DNA of 21,227 bases, from contig JADHZB010001733.1 in NCBI GenBank assembly GCA_015657535.1, positions 1-21,227 of the forward strand, in the 5' to 3' direction. The number at the start of each line of letters is the position of its first letter. Position 1 is the first letter of the stretch. Below the pieces are notes generated by a model that did not search any database, had not been told where the DNA came from, and saw nothing but the letters and a program-made list of their open reading frames with translations. The translations under genes and the position numbers were made by a program. Origin of the DNA: Nephromyces sp. MM_2019 (taxonomy: Eukaryota; Apicomplexa; Aconoidasida; Nephromycida). Positions 10,419 to 18,902 of the stretch are shown piece after piece.

Positions 10419-13067
10419 TAAAAATAGATTAAACAAAGAAACAAAGTTCTACAGTTAATGCCACAAGGCGCAAGAGGACAGCAAACTGAGATATACCATT
10501 GATAACTAAATAACACTACACTACACAAACACGCAAACACACACAATAGAATATGCGAAACTGAAAAAGTGCGTAATTAGCGGCAGAAACTAACACATCT
10601 ACCACTTCTAAAAGGAAAACACACCGACTCACAAAGTATAGGTGTTCATACACCGAGAGCATTCGCCTCATTAGGGAGGTGCACATACACACGGAGTATA
10701 CATATCAAAGGTGCACACCTACACAAAGCCTTCATGACAGCTGTGTATGTACACCCAAAGTATCCATATCAAAGCCTTTTACGCTTTCCCCAATAAGCAG
10801 AAGCAGACCTTTCCACTGCATTTAAGGCAAAAAGCCACATAACAAAAAGTGAAATCACACACATAATTCATCCATAGAAAGAACAGCCTGATCTCAAGCA
10901 CACAGAACTTTCCCTGGACTCACAGAGCCCTCTATACAGACACAGAAACTTGTTTGAACACATAAAAAAATTATCTGCACACAGAGACTCTCTGCACAAC
11001 AAAAAAAGCTTGCACACACACAGACACATACAGAACCTTTTAAAGTAACAAGACCAAGGCAATTCATCATTTAATGACGCACTCCAAACCTTCATGTGTG
11101 TAGCAACCGAAGTCTATACATTCAGTGAGTAGTACAGACGCTTTTAACGCACTCCCCAACACCTCCACAATCATCCACATACATACACCTACATAAATCC
11201 AACCACCCACACATACCAAACACACACATCACTGGCAAACAGCGATACTACCAAGTAAATTCATGCACATAAAACCTTACAGTGTACGCTCTCCAAGGCA
11301 GCTCAAGCTATGCTTTTTCGCACATGCTTGTGCCACAGACGCACACACACACATGTTCTTTTCATGTGAAGAGGATCGTAACATTAGTAACGGTAATAAC
11401 TTCGTCGGCTATAGACATAATCATCAGAAGAAAAGCCTGCAAAACATGAAAAAGCAATAAAATAAGCTGCATATTAGGCGTATATACAGTGAGTTAGAGC
11501 AATTAAAAATGCTCAGAGAAAACACAAAAAAAAAGAGAAACACACAAATAGATTCGCACGCACACAAATTGATACACACATACACTGATTGAAGTTTGAA
11601 GATTTCCCAGTCAACATACTAACACACACAATGGGAGATACCAGTCTTAATGTGTGCGAATACATACACAGAACCTTGTGCACCACATGCATCTCCACAC
11701 ACATATAAACAACAAAATATGCACAAACATGTACATAGGATGCGCGACGCACACGTATATAGGATGTGCAATACACACATTTATATGAGGTGTGCCAAAT
11801 ACGCTTGTATAGGGTTTCCGACATACATGCATATAAGCCCTCCAACACACACATCTACAATCTCCCCCATACACAAGCACAAACACAGTCAAAAGCATCC
11901 ACATAAACGTCTGTAAGCTCTCACAAACACATAAGCAAATATAGCTGAGCCGACAAGCACATCAATGCACACATTCTACCACTGTACGTACACCCCTTAC
12001 CATCAGATGATGATCCAGATGAAAAGCTCGAAAAATGGTTATTAAAGAAGGAAGAGCGATGAAGTCCGAAGGCTTCGCACAGCTCAGAATCGTCAAACCT
12101 AAACACACACGAACACACAGTGAAAGCTATACTTTCCTGAAATGTAGTAGCAACGCTGTTAGACAGATGCTAACAAACCAAAGAAGATAATGGAGAGATA
12201 CTCAAATACGATAAACAGACACACACACTAAAAGTTAGTAACACACGCATATAACACATCAATATACATATTACACATCAGCAACACACACCACATACAC
12301 ATTAGACACATACCAGATAGATATAGCTTACAATTCCCACATACACACCCACTTGCACACATGCTCTAACCTGTAAGTTCTACAATCCCTTAGACCCAAC
12401 CGTTCCCAAAGAGAAATTTTATTCTTCCTCATCCTTCTACGATGCCCAAAACAAAGACAACATGCCATTGTTTACGGTGTACGCATATAAGTTCGCAAAA
12501 TGGCTCCAACAAATTTTTTATTATACACAGGTAACGCTTAATTTTGAAATATGTATGAGCTTCTTTTCTTAGTAAATCAGGGTAAATATCGCGATTAGAA
12601 TAAAATCCTGAGTAAATTAAAAGGCACAAAATCGGAGATAAATTTAAAAAAGAACGTATACAGAGGCACACACATACAACCCACATAAGCAATGAGGATT
12701 AAATCACTACGAACATCGCAATATTCTTCTTCTTCTTTCATTAAATCAGACGAAAAAAACCTCAAAAAACGCAGAAAAAAATTCAAACCTTTCAGCCTCA
12801 GATGATACGATTCCCAAATAAAGCACAAGCAAAAGGCAATAGAAGAATAAAAAAAACTGCGAAGACGGTAGCAAATGCTCATACGAACACACACATACAC
12901 GGAGATACCCACTCACACGCGCACTGTATTATCAGCTACTACACACATACGAGTTTTTGAAGTGATTTACTGTGATTCAAGGAAGCAGCTCACAGACAGC
13001 TTTTGATCACTTACCTGTTTTTCTACTTTTTCAATGTTGATGAATTTATTGTGAAAACAGCGGAAGG
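10415..13067 (-). CDS. Unknown multi-exon protein, at least nine exons; 5' end and some joins unresolved
   Basis: Minus-strand exons with good splice sites: 13067-13015 (FRCFHNKFINIEKVEKQ, donor CAG|GTAAGT); 12856-12681 (58 codons including FSSDLMKEEEEYCDVRSDLI); 12607-12529 (FYSNRDIYPDLLRKEAHTYF); 12098-12001 (FDDSELCEAFGLHRSSFFNN then a Ser-rich run); about 11436-11390 (FSSDDYVYSRRSYYRY); 11307-11281 (LELPWRAYT); 11089-11037 (VWSASLNDELPWSCYFK); 10991 onward (ESLCADNFFMCSNKFLCLYR); 10815-10755 (WKGLLLLIGESVKGFDMDTL); 10607-10545 (VVDVLVSAANYALFQFRIFY); and a terminal exon from 10485. Phase agrees at 12681/12607, 12529/12098, 12001/11436, 11281/11089, 11037/10991 and 10755/10607; other joins are open. 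The product looks helical and partly hydrophobic. I do not recognise it. An 11-nt first exon (MWEL, 12342-12332) joining the 12098 exon in phase is an alternative start. Confidence 0.5.
12384..12530 (+). other. Protein-like plus-strand frame with a consensus donor, opposite an intron of the minus gene
   Basis: The plus strand is open for about 49 codons from an acceptor-like CTAACCTGTAAG, reading YNPLDPTVPKEKFYSSSSFY and then NMPLFTVYAYKFAKWLQQIF, and ends at a clean donor CAG|GTAACG (12528-12533). A frame at 12598-12687 (NKILSKLKGTKSEINLKKNV...) would join in phase. It lies mostly within the predicted intron 12528-12099 of the minus-strand gene. It may be a real antisense or nested exon, or the minus model may be wrong here. 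Confidence 0.3.
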
Positions 13068-13345
13068 CTAACAAGAAAAAGCTCAAAAGCAAAACGTGGT
13101 GTCTTTACGAGGAAGTTGGTGAAAAAAGGGGAAAACGCGGTGTCTGGAGGAAGATATCAGAGCGGTGTGTGCGCTGGATGGTGTGTGCGGTGTTGTGTGT
13201 GTGGGGTGGAGTGCGAGCTTCGAGATGCATGTGTGCTGGCTTGGGTGGTGTGTGCGGGGTGGTGTGTGAGCTGAGGGACGCCTGTTGGTGCGAGCTGCTA
13301 TGATGATGTGTGGTACTCGCTGAGTGCTACGCTACAGTGTGTGCA
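13068..13345. other. G/TG-rich intergenic stretch
   Basis: A CTTTTT-rich acceptor tract for the exon at 13067 (on the minus strand) is followed by GTGTGTGCGG-type sequence on the plus strand. A minus-strand ORF from an ATG at about 13232 stays open to a GTAAAG donor near 13100, but its phase does not match the 13067 exon. No firm gene. Confidence 0.5.
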
Positions 13346-13905
13346 ATGTCTAGTTATGCTAAACGGTTTTTAACTAGTGTGCATGTGTGTGTTTTTTTTA
13401 CCTGCTTGTGTGTGTGATTTACTAGTCTGTGTGTGTGATTTATCTTTTTTTCTGCTGCTCCACTTGGTGTGCGTTTCATCTGCCCGTATGTTCATATTTT
13501 ACCTATTTTTGGGCTATTTTTGGGCTATTTTTGGGCTATTTTTGGGCTCCCTTATCTACCTCCCAATGAGTAGCTATGCTACCTACCTGTCTGTGTGACG
13601 ATGTTTTCTTATGGCTTTAACGGATTAATCGTATGATTTCCTGTTCAGTGTGAGTTTTAGCCTTTAATCTTTCGGTAGTTTTACTCTCACTATCTCCACC
13701 TTCAGACATACAGATCATCTTCACTAGGCTTTCAAGCCCCACAGCCTAGTGTGAAGCTCCAGTTTGAAGAGGAGACTAGCAACTTTAGCTATAAGCTAGG
13801 CTTATCCTACGTATAAGCTGGGGTGTGTGTGAATTGGGGCTTTTTAAATGAATTCACTCTAACTTTACGTAGGGTATGCTGGAGCGGAGCGTTGATATTG
13901 CTAAG
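13346..13905 (+). CDS. Unknown small protein starting MSSYAKR, at least three exons
   Basis: Exon 13346-13378 reads MSSYAKRFLTS, with donor AGT|GTGCAT. Exon 13706-13810 follows a strong pyrimidine tract (CTATCTCCACCTTCAG); it reads TYRSSSLGFQAPQPSVKLQF and then EEETSNFSYKLGLSY, with donor TAC|GTATAA. Exon 13873-13905 follows CTCTAACTTTACGTAG and reads GMLERSVDIAK, with donor AAG|GTGTCT. All junctions are phase 0. If the second donor is not used, translation stops at TAA 13814-13816, giving a protein of about 47 residues. A fourth exon from 14172 (DKMQDLPLTILIILGR) is in phase but collides with minus-strand coding. A second ATG at 13566 also opens MSSYA. The function is unknown. Confidence 0.4.
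13504..13547. repeat. Four perfect copies of an 11-bp tandem repeat
   Basis: TATTTTTGGGC is repeated four times head to tail inside the first intron of the MSSYAKR gene model. The unit length is not a multiple of three and the array is T/G-rich, which fits an intronic minisatellite rather than coding sequence. Confidence 0.95.
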
Positions 13906-14161
13906 GTGTCTGTGAGGTTGTGTGTGTGTTGGGTACATGTATTGAGTACGTGTGCTGGGGCGAATATGGGTTTGTGTGCGGACTTGCGTGTTGGTTTGCA
14001 TGAGAATGTGTATGTTAGCGTACGTGCGGATGTGAGCGTTATATTGGTGAGTGTGTGTGTTGCTCATGTCTGTTGCTCTTGTGTGATTTCACGCGTTGCC
14101 GATGCACACTAATATGTCGCTTAGTTTTGTGTGTGCGTGACATATGCCTATGCTTTCGCAC

Positions 14162-14582
14162 CTTATCTAAGGATAAGATGCAAGACCTTCCGCTAACGAT
14201 ACTCATTATACTTGGCCGCACATATACACAAAACTTACCCACAAAAAGTTCAGTCAAAAATGCGCGCTTAAATAAACACACACAAGAGGCCAACTTGCGC
14301 AAACAAACGCTCACATACACGAACCTTCACGCACGACACACCAACCTACACACAAACCTACACGCACACACAATCCATATGGGTATCAAGATCATTTTTG
14401 AAGCAACACGAACCCCCTCCCTTATCTCCTGCTCATTTGCTTCACTAAAAGAGCAGATTATCGCCAAAATATTCTTGTTTCCATCAATTCTCCTTCTTTG
14501 AAGTCTAAAAGCTGTAGAAGCTTCAAAAGCAAAGAGCTCCTCTTCCTCTTCTACTGAATTTTCTGCTTGAAAATGAAGTTCG
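14162..14582 (-). CDS. Unknown acidic/helical protein, two exons visible
   Basis: Exon 14582-14372 follows the acceptor CTCTCGCTAG and carries 70 open codons: ELHFQAENSVEEEEELFAFE, then ASTAFRLQRRRIDGNKNILA, and SKMILIPIWI before a GTGTGTG donor. This is one of the most protein-like frames in the window, although it has no ATG. Exon 14233-14162 (phase 0) reads FCVYVRPSIMSIVSGRSCIL and ends LSLDK|GTGCGA. Between them the plus strand is CACA-rich, that is GT-rich in the sense strand, like other introns. The 5' exon(s) and 3' end are not resolved. The second exon overlaps a possible plus-strand exon at 14172, so one of the two is wrong. No family is recognised. Confidence 0.45.
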
Positions 14583-16291
14583 CTAGCGAGAGACTAGCAA
14601 AACTCATGATTTCCCAGAAGATAGGAAAACAAGATAACTTCGGTTGGTCCCTCCATTATAACGCCGCTTTGGCCGGAAAGCTGCACGCTCAAATTGCTTT
14701 GTAATTTGATTCTTTTTATGTTTTTTTTGGGATGAAGAAAGAAATTTGGGGGGGGGGGGGTTGGAGGCTGTTTGTCTGGGGGTTGAGGTGGATGGAGGGA
14801 ATGTTTGTATGGGGTTGAGGTAATTGGAGAATGTGTGTGGAGTTGAGCTCGTTCATGTGCGTGTGGAGTTGAGTTCATTCATGTGTGTGTGGAGTTGAGG
14901 TGGTTGGAATATGTGTGTGCAGCTGTGCGTAGCCTTGTGTGTGGAGTTGAGTTAGCTAAAGGGTGCATTTGCACTTGATGCTTCTCGCCTTCTCCAGAGT
15001 ACACAAGTGCATTTTATTTACTGCTTACCTGTGTGTGTGTGTGTGTGCAGGTGTACTTTTCTTATGTCTGGGAAATGTGTGTAGGAGCCCTGCTGCTGAA
15101 GCTATCTTTATTAGCAAGGTTAAGCAGCGAGGATTAGAAAATGTCTACACTATAGATTCCTGTGGAACAGGTGGAGGGCTATGTCGGTGTTGGTATGATG
15201 GTATGGGTCCTTTTTATAACATCAATGGGATGGCAGGTGAGCATATGTCTATGTGAGTGTGTGTGTGTGTGTGCGTGCGTGTGTATGTGTATGTGTGGGT
15301 GTATGTGTCTTTGTGTGTCAGGGTGAATGCGTGTATGTACATTTCAGTTTGTGTATTTTCTTGTGTGTTTGTAGATCTGTGTTTGATTGAGTGTGTGTAT
15401 CCTTGAGTGCTCACCATCATGTGTGTATCTTCGTGTGTGTGTCTGCGCCAATGCTCATGAGCAGGTTCTACTATGTGCATTGAAGGGTTGCCTTTGTAGA
15501 GTGCGTCTTCTTGTGTGCTAAATTATAGATCCGAGGATGATTGAAGCAGCTGGCAAAAGGGGTTATGATTTGGAGTCGAGGGTTAGGGTTTTATCAAAGG
15601 AGGATATTTCAAAGTTCAATATAATAGCAGGTAGTTAATAGTGTGTGATTTCGTGATGCACGCCACACACATAGCGTGGATAGTAGTATGTTTATGTAGG
15701 TGTGCTAGAGCGTCTGTGTATGTGTGTGTCCTGGAGTATCTATATGCGCACGTGTGCGTGCGTGTATGCATGTGTTTATTTGTGTGCACCTGTGTGCTTA
15801 TGTACATTTGTATGGCCCAGTCCACCTTTGTGCGCCTTGGTGCTTATCTTTGCTTGTGCGTGATCATCTGTATATTACCTTGTGTGGCTCCTTTTCCTTA
15901 AAGAGATGAAACTCTGTGTATTGCAAGCTGTGAAAGTCGCTTCTTCTTGTTCTCTACGCAGTATTCCTCCCATCTTTGCTTTGTTCCACCTCCCATCTTT
16001 AGCTTATAGGAAGCTTCTTCCTCCTCTATTGTATCCTCTCTTTTGCCTCTTTCAGTGATGGATGATATGAACGTTGCAGCTGTTGAAGAAGCTACCAAGT
16101 TTTGGGGGGTTTACCAGGAAGCGAAGCCTAAAATCTTCAGGCTGAGAGAGTTTTCTACTTCAACACCCCCTTCGTTAAACGTGCAAGACCCCTATGTAGG
16201 GAGCCGTGAAGGTTTCAATGAGGTTATTGAGATTCTTGAAGATTGTACTCTGAATTTGCTAGATTCGATTGAAAAAGCGAGAAAAGCCTAG
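14573..16291 (+). CDS. Low-molecular-weight protein tyrosine phosphatase
   Basis: Core exons: up to 15236, 15529-15630 and 16056-16291 (TAG). Both introns (15237-15528 and 15631-16055) have GT-AG ends and matching phase 1. The core begins VLFLCLGNVCRSPAAEAIF, the family P-loop C-x5-R-S with Cys as nucleophile and Arg binding phosphate. It continues TIDSCGTGGG and DPRMIEAAGKRGYDLESR, then VMDDMN, and DPYVGSREGF, where the Asp is the general acid. It ends after a helical LEDCTLNLLD. Family members dephosphorylate phosphotyrosine, usually in the cytosol, and are about 150-180 residues long, as this core is. The N-terminus is uncertain. A 43-codon ATG exon at 14573-14700 (MKFASERLAKLMISQKIGKQ...) joins in phase to 14998 onward; an ATG at 14978 is the other choice. 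In front of the core a (GT)n run is either translated as VCVC or removed as an 18-nt intron. Confidence 0.92.
14748..14760 (+). repeat. Run of 13 G residues
   Basis: An uninterrupted poly-G tract sits in the presumed first intron of the phosphatase gene, followed by G/TG-rich imperfect repeats (GGAGTTGAG units) to about 14950. Such tracts are prone to slippage, so their length may be an assembly estimate. Confidence 0.9.
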
Positions 16292-16339
16292 TGTGTGTGA
16301 GGCTTTTTGGAGGTGGGTATTGTTTTTAGGGGGTGAAGG

Positions 16340-16625
16340 GGGGGTGGTGGAGGGTTTGCATTACAGAGTAGTGCATCACAGAGGAGTATATTACAGGAGG
16401 GTGTTTCACGGGGGGGTTGCTTTACGGGGGGGTGCCTCATACGAGGGTGCATCACAGGGGGGTGCACAGCCAGGGGATGCATCACTAGAGGTTGAACCAC
16501 TCCAGGGTGCACCACTCAAGGGTACATTATCCTAGAATACATACCCCCGGGATGAATTCTCCAGAGTACAGTCTATAGGTGCTCCCTCTAGGGGTGCATT
16601 TACCTGGGAATGTTCTAATATTCTG
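16340..16625 (+). repeat. Degenerate 15-bp minisatellite directly downstream of the phosphatase
   Basis: About 17 units of roughly 15 bp, consensus GGGTGCATCACAGGG, begin about 50 bp after the stop codon. The clearest units lie at 16430-16520; both ends decay. Because 15 is a multiple of three, the array is open on both strands: one plus frame gives Gly/Ala-rich pentads, and the minus strand gives VMHPxV-type pentads. It may form part of the 3' UTR. I see no evidence that it is translated. Confidence 0.85.
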
Positions 16626-16820
16626 CATTCTCACCTTAAGTGTTTGTTTACTTTTCTCCTTCTTACTCATTGTTCAGCTACATCTCTGTATAGCGCTTAC
16701 ACTAACCTAGTCCAGCATTCCTCCCTAAAACTCCACTTAACATTGCCGTTTCCGTTTTTTCTTTAGGCGTGGAGTGTACGTACAGTTGATTCACGAGGCT
16801 AGGCTACTAGAGTGTATACC
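16626..16820. promoter_or_regulatory. Intergenic segment with a palindrome copy upstream of the next ATG
   Basis: The segment is pyrimidine-rich (TTTCTCCTTCTTACTC, TTTCCGTTTTTTCTTTAG) and ends with GGAGTGTACGTACA at 16771-16784, 37 bp before the ATG at 16821. The spacing would suit a promoter element, but palindrome copies elsewhere lie in introns and ORFs, so a role as promoter is inference. The minus strand across it is also open (LYVHSTPKEKTETAMLSGVL). Confidence 0.3.
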
Positions 16821-17448
16821 ATGGCCTCTTCGACCCTTTTCTACTTCGACTGTTTGTGTGCGCCCAATCTTAACACACTCACAGTGAAGGCTCTCCACTA
16901 TAACCTACATAGGCGCTGCCCCTACTTGATGCTCTTCATTGTGTGCAGATTAACTTTAACCTGCTGAGGTTCGACAATAGCTGAAGCAGCGAAGATACAC
17001 TGAAACACAGGAGGGGGGATTGTTTGGAGGTGTTGCTCTCGTGTGTGTGAAGTTGGATGTATGAGATGCTTGCGTGTTGTTTAAGGGTTGCTTTAATGTC
17101 GGTGTGTTGAGTGGGCGTGTGCATTCAATTTGCGTGTGCCGTCTGTGGGTGTGTTATGTGGGTGTGTTACATGTGTGTATTACCTGTGTGTGCCGCATGT
17201 GCATGTGTGTGCTATGCATGTGTATGGGTGTATGGACAAGGGTGTGCCTTGGTGTGTAATCTATCTTGTGTTGCTCCTTTTGTACGCCTCGGTGCTTATA
17301 TGCCTTACTTCCTGGAGTTGGCAAGCAGCTCTCCATCCAGCTCCTTAGGTGTATGTACAGTGCCAAGAAAGCATTTGAAGGCGAAGACTACATAAGCAAA
17401 GAACCTGAAAAAAGGCATATGTACAACAAACGCCAACCCGATACGTAG
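16821..17448 (+). CDS. Small unknown protein, two 120-nt exons
   Basis: An ATG in a favourable context (ACCATGG) starts exon 16821-16940, reading MASSTLFYFDCLCAPNLNTL, then HYNLHRRCPYLMLFI, with the GT donor at 16941. Exon 17329-17448 follows a pyrimidine-rich acceptor ending GCAAGCAG and reads LSIQLLRCMYSAKKAFEGED, ending EKRHMYNKRQPDT with TAG. The join is phase 0 and makes a continuous hydrophobic segment (YLMLFILSIQLL), perhaps a membrane helix, with a charged C-terminal tail. The 388-nt intron is strongly GTGT-rich. Alternatives are a donor at 16884 joined to the acceptor at 16948 (short protein ending LLRFDNS), or an unspliced 48-residue ORF. No family is recognised. Confidence 0.4.
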
Positions 17449-18015
17449 AGACTGAGCAAATGAACTGGAATACTGGCAACTGAGGCTATACAGCGATAAG
17501 TCTCACTCACACAGTGTTCTCCTTACCATAAATGTGCTATAGATAGTCTTAACTGTGAAGGCATAACGCTAGCACGCATCCATGCATATATATTACCATA
17601 GCTAAGGTGCACATGCATTCAAATTCTTAGAAGAGCTTGCTCACATCTTTACGCTTTGTACATACACATCTTCACGTTTTTCACATACCAACATTTGTGA
17701 TGCTAGATGAAGTTAGACACATTTTCATGCTTTGCACACACGCACACAATCATGCTTTATCCGCCCAAATCTTCACGCTTTGTACACACGCACACAATCA
17801 CCATTCTGTACGCACGATTCAAATTACATTCATATATTTCCCTTAAGAAGCTCCCATGCACACACACACACCTTCACTTTCAAATTCATGTGCTCACCGA
17901 CACCTAAAAGTATGATTGCACACATAAATTGATTGTTCCATACTGTGCTAGGCTCTGCAATGCTAACCACGCTTCAATCTCTATCCATAGCTTACACACA
18001 CACAAAGCTACGCTC
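17449..18015. repeat. CA-rich intergenic stretch with a 30-bp direct repeat
   Basis: A segment of about 30 bp, CACGCTTTGTACACACGCAC followed by ACAATCA, occurs near 17769 and with two changes near 17727, 42 bp apart. A shorter relative is near 17645. A possible extra exon of the neighbouring minus-strand gene (minus-strand EPSTVWNNQF, about 17965-17930) follows a TTAGCATTGCAG acceptor in matching phase. Otherwise nothing firm. Confidence 0.5.
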
Positions 18016-18503
18016 TCAGGAGCCTGTAGCACTACCATTAGCATCTGCAAAGGTTATGCAGGTATTAATCTCCTTCACGAGGGACTTCAAGTCGACGACA
18101 GGATTCCTTGCTTGTTGCATGAGTGAGGATATCACTAGTCCCAGCTTAACTGACGCCTGAATACAGTAAAGCATATGTGTGTGTTGCTGGGTGGGTGTAT
18201 GTGTGTTGGTGTGTACGTGCATATGTGTATGTGGGCGTGTATCTGTATGTGTGTGTGTCTGTAAGTGAGTGCGTGTGTCTGTGTGTCTGTGTGTTTGTGA
18301 ATCTATGTGTGCGTGCTTATGGGTTACTGAACACACACATTGCCACTTACTAGCACTCCGAAGGTTTGTAAAGGTATTACTTAAACACATGATAATCTTA
18401 AGGTTAAACGTGATTACTTTGTAAAAATGATACTTCCAAAGATACCGTAGAGAAGCTTAGAGATACGATGAGAAGCAGACACAAAGATGTCGTGGGGAGC
18501 CAT
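18016..18503 (-). CDS. Small unknown protein of 75 residues, three exons
   Basis: Exon 18503-18446 begins at an ATG immediately preceded by an in-frame TGA and reads MAPHDIFVSASHRISKLLY, with donor G|GTATCT (phase 1). Exon 18379-18351 follows GTTTAAG and reads IPLQTFGVL, with the perfect donor GTAAGT (phase 0). Exon 18156-18016 follows TGTATTCAG and reads ASVKLGLVISSLMQQARNPV, then DLKSLVKEINTCITFADANG, ending TGA. Every junction is in phase. The middle is hydrophobic and may be a membrane or buried helix. A donor GTAGTG within the last exon could extend the protein. The opposite strand of the last exon is also open (ending ACCMSEDITSPSLTDA), but it lacks comparable partners. The function is unknown. 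Confidence 0.5.
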
Positions 18504-18600
18504 TCACAAACACGAAGAAGCGCACAGAAACTTAGAGGCACACAAAATCCTTTAAGCATATACAAACTCTACGAATCACACACAGCTCACAGAACACACA

Positions 18601-18815
18601 CACAAACACTCAGAACCACACACAAACACTTAGAAGCACGCATAAACACTTAGAAGCACGCATAAACACTTAGAAGCACGCACTAACACTTAGAAGTACA
18701 CATAAGCACTCGGACATCACACGCAAAGATGAATACTCAGATACCAGACGCACACACACACACTCAGATATTAGACGCGCACACACACACTCAGACATCA
18801 GACGCACACATAAAC
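18601..18815. repeat. 20-bp tandem array passing into a 27-bp array
   Basis: 18601-18720 holds six 20-bp units, consensus CATAAACACTTAGAAGCACG; the three central units differ by at most one base. From about 18721 the period becomes 27 bp (ACGCACACACACACTCAGAT plus ATYAG), with three or four units to 18815. Both units contain CACTYAGA, so the second may derive from the first. Read on the minus strand, the 27-bp units give nonapeptides such as RLMSECVCA. Confidence 0.9.
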
Positions 18816-18902
18816 ACTGACCACACACAAACTCCCAAAAGCACACAGATCGCACACAACACGCATACACGCACATCTACAACACGCTTGCGTTATGCGT
18901 AC

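Noticed and set aside
14055..14501. 148-codon plus-strand ORF
   Set aside because: Much of it is Thr/His/Asn from CACA repeats, and its last third is the reverse complement of the much more protein-like minus frame EEEEELFAFEASTAF at 14582-14372.
17933..18160. 75-codon plus-strand ORF over 17933-18160
   Set aside because: It is antisense to the third exon of the minus-strand gene 18503-18016, which has three phase-matched exons and an initiating ATG.
18601..18815. Regular short repeats suggestive of a CRISPR array
   Set aside because: Units are directly tandem without unique spacers, the period changes, and the DNA is eukaryotic.
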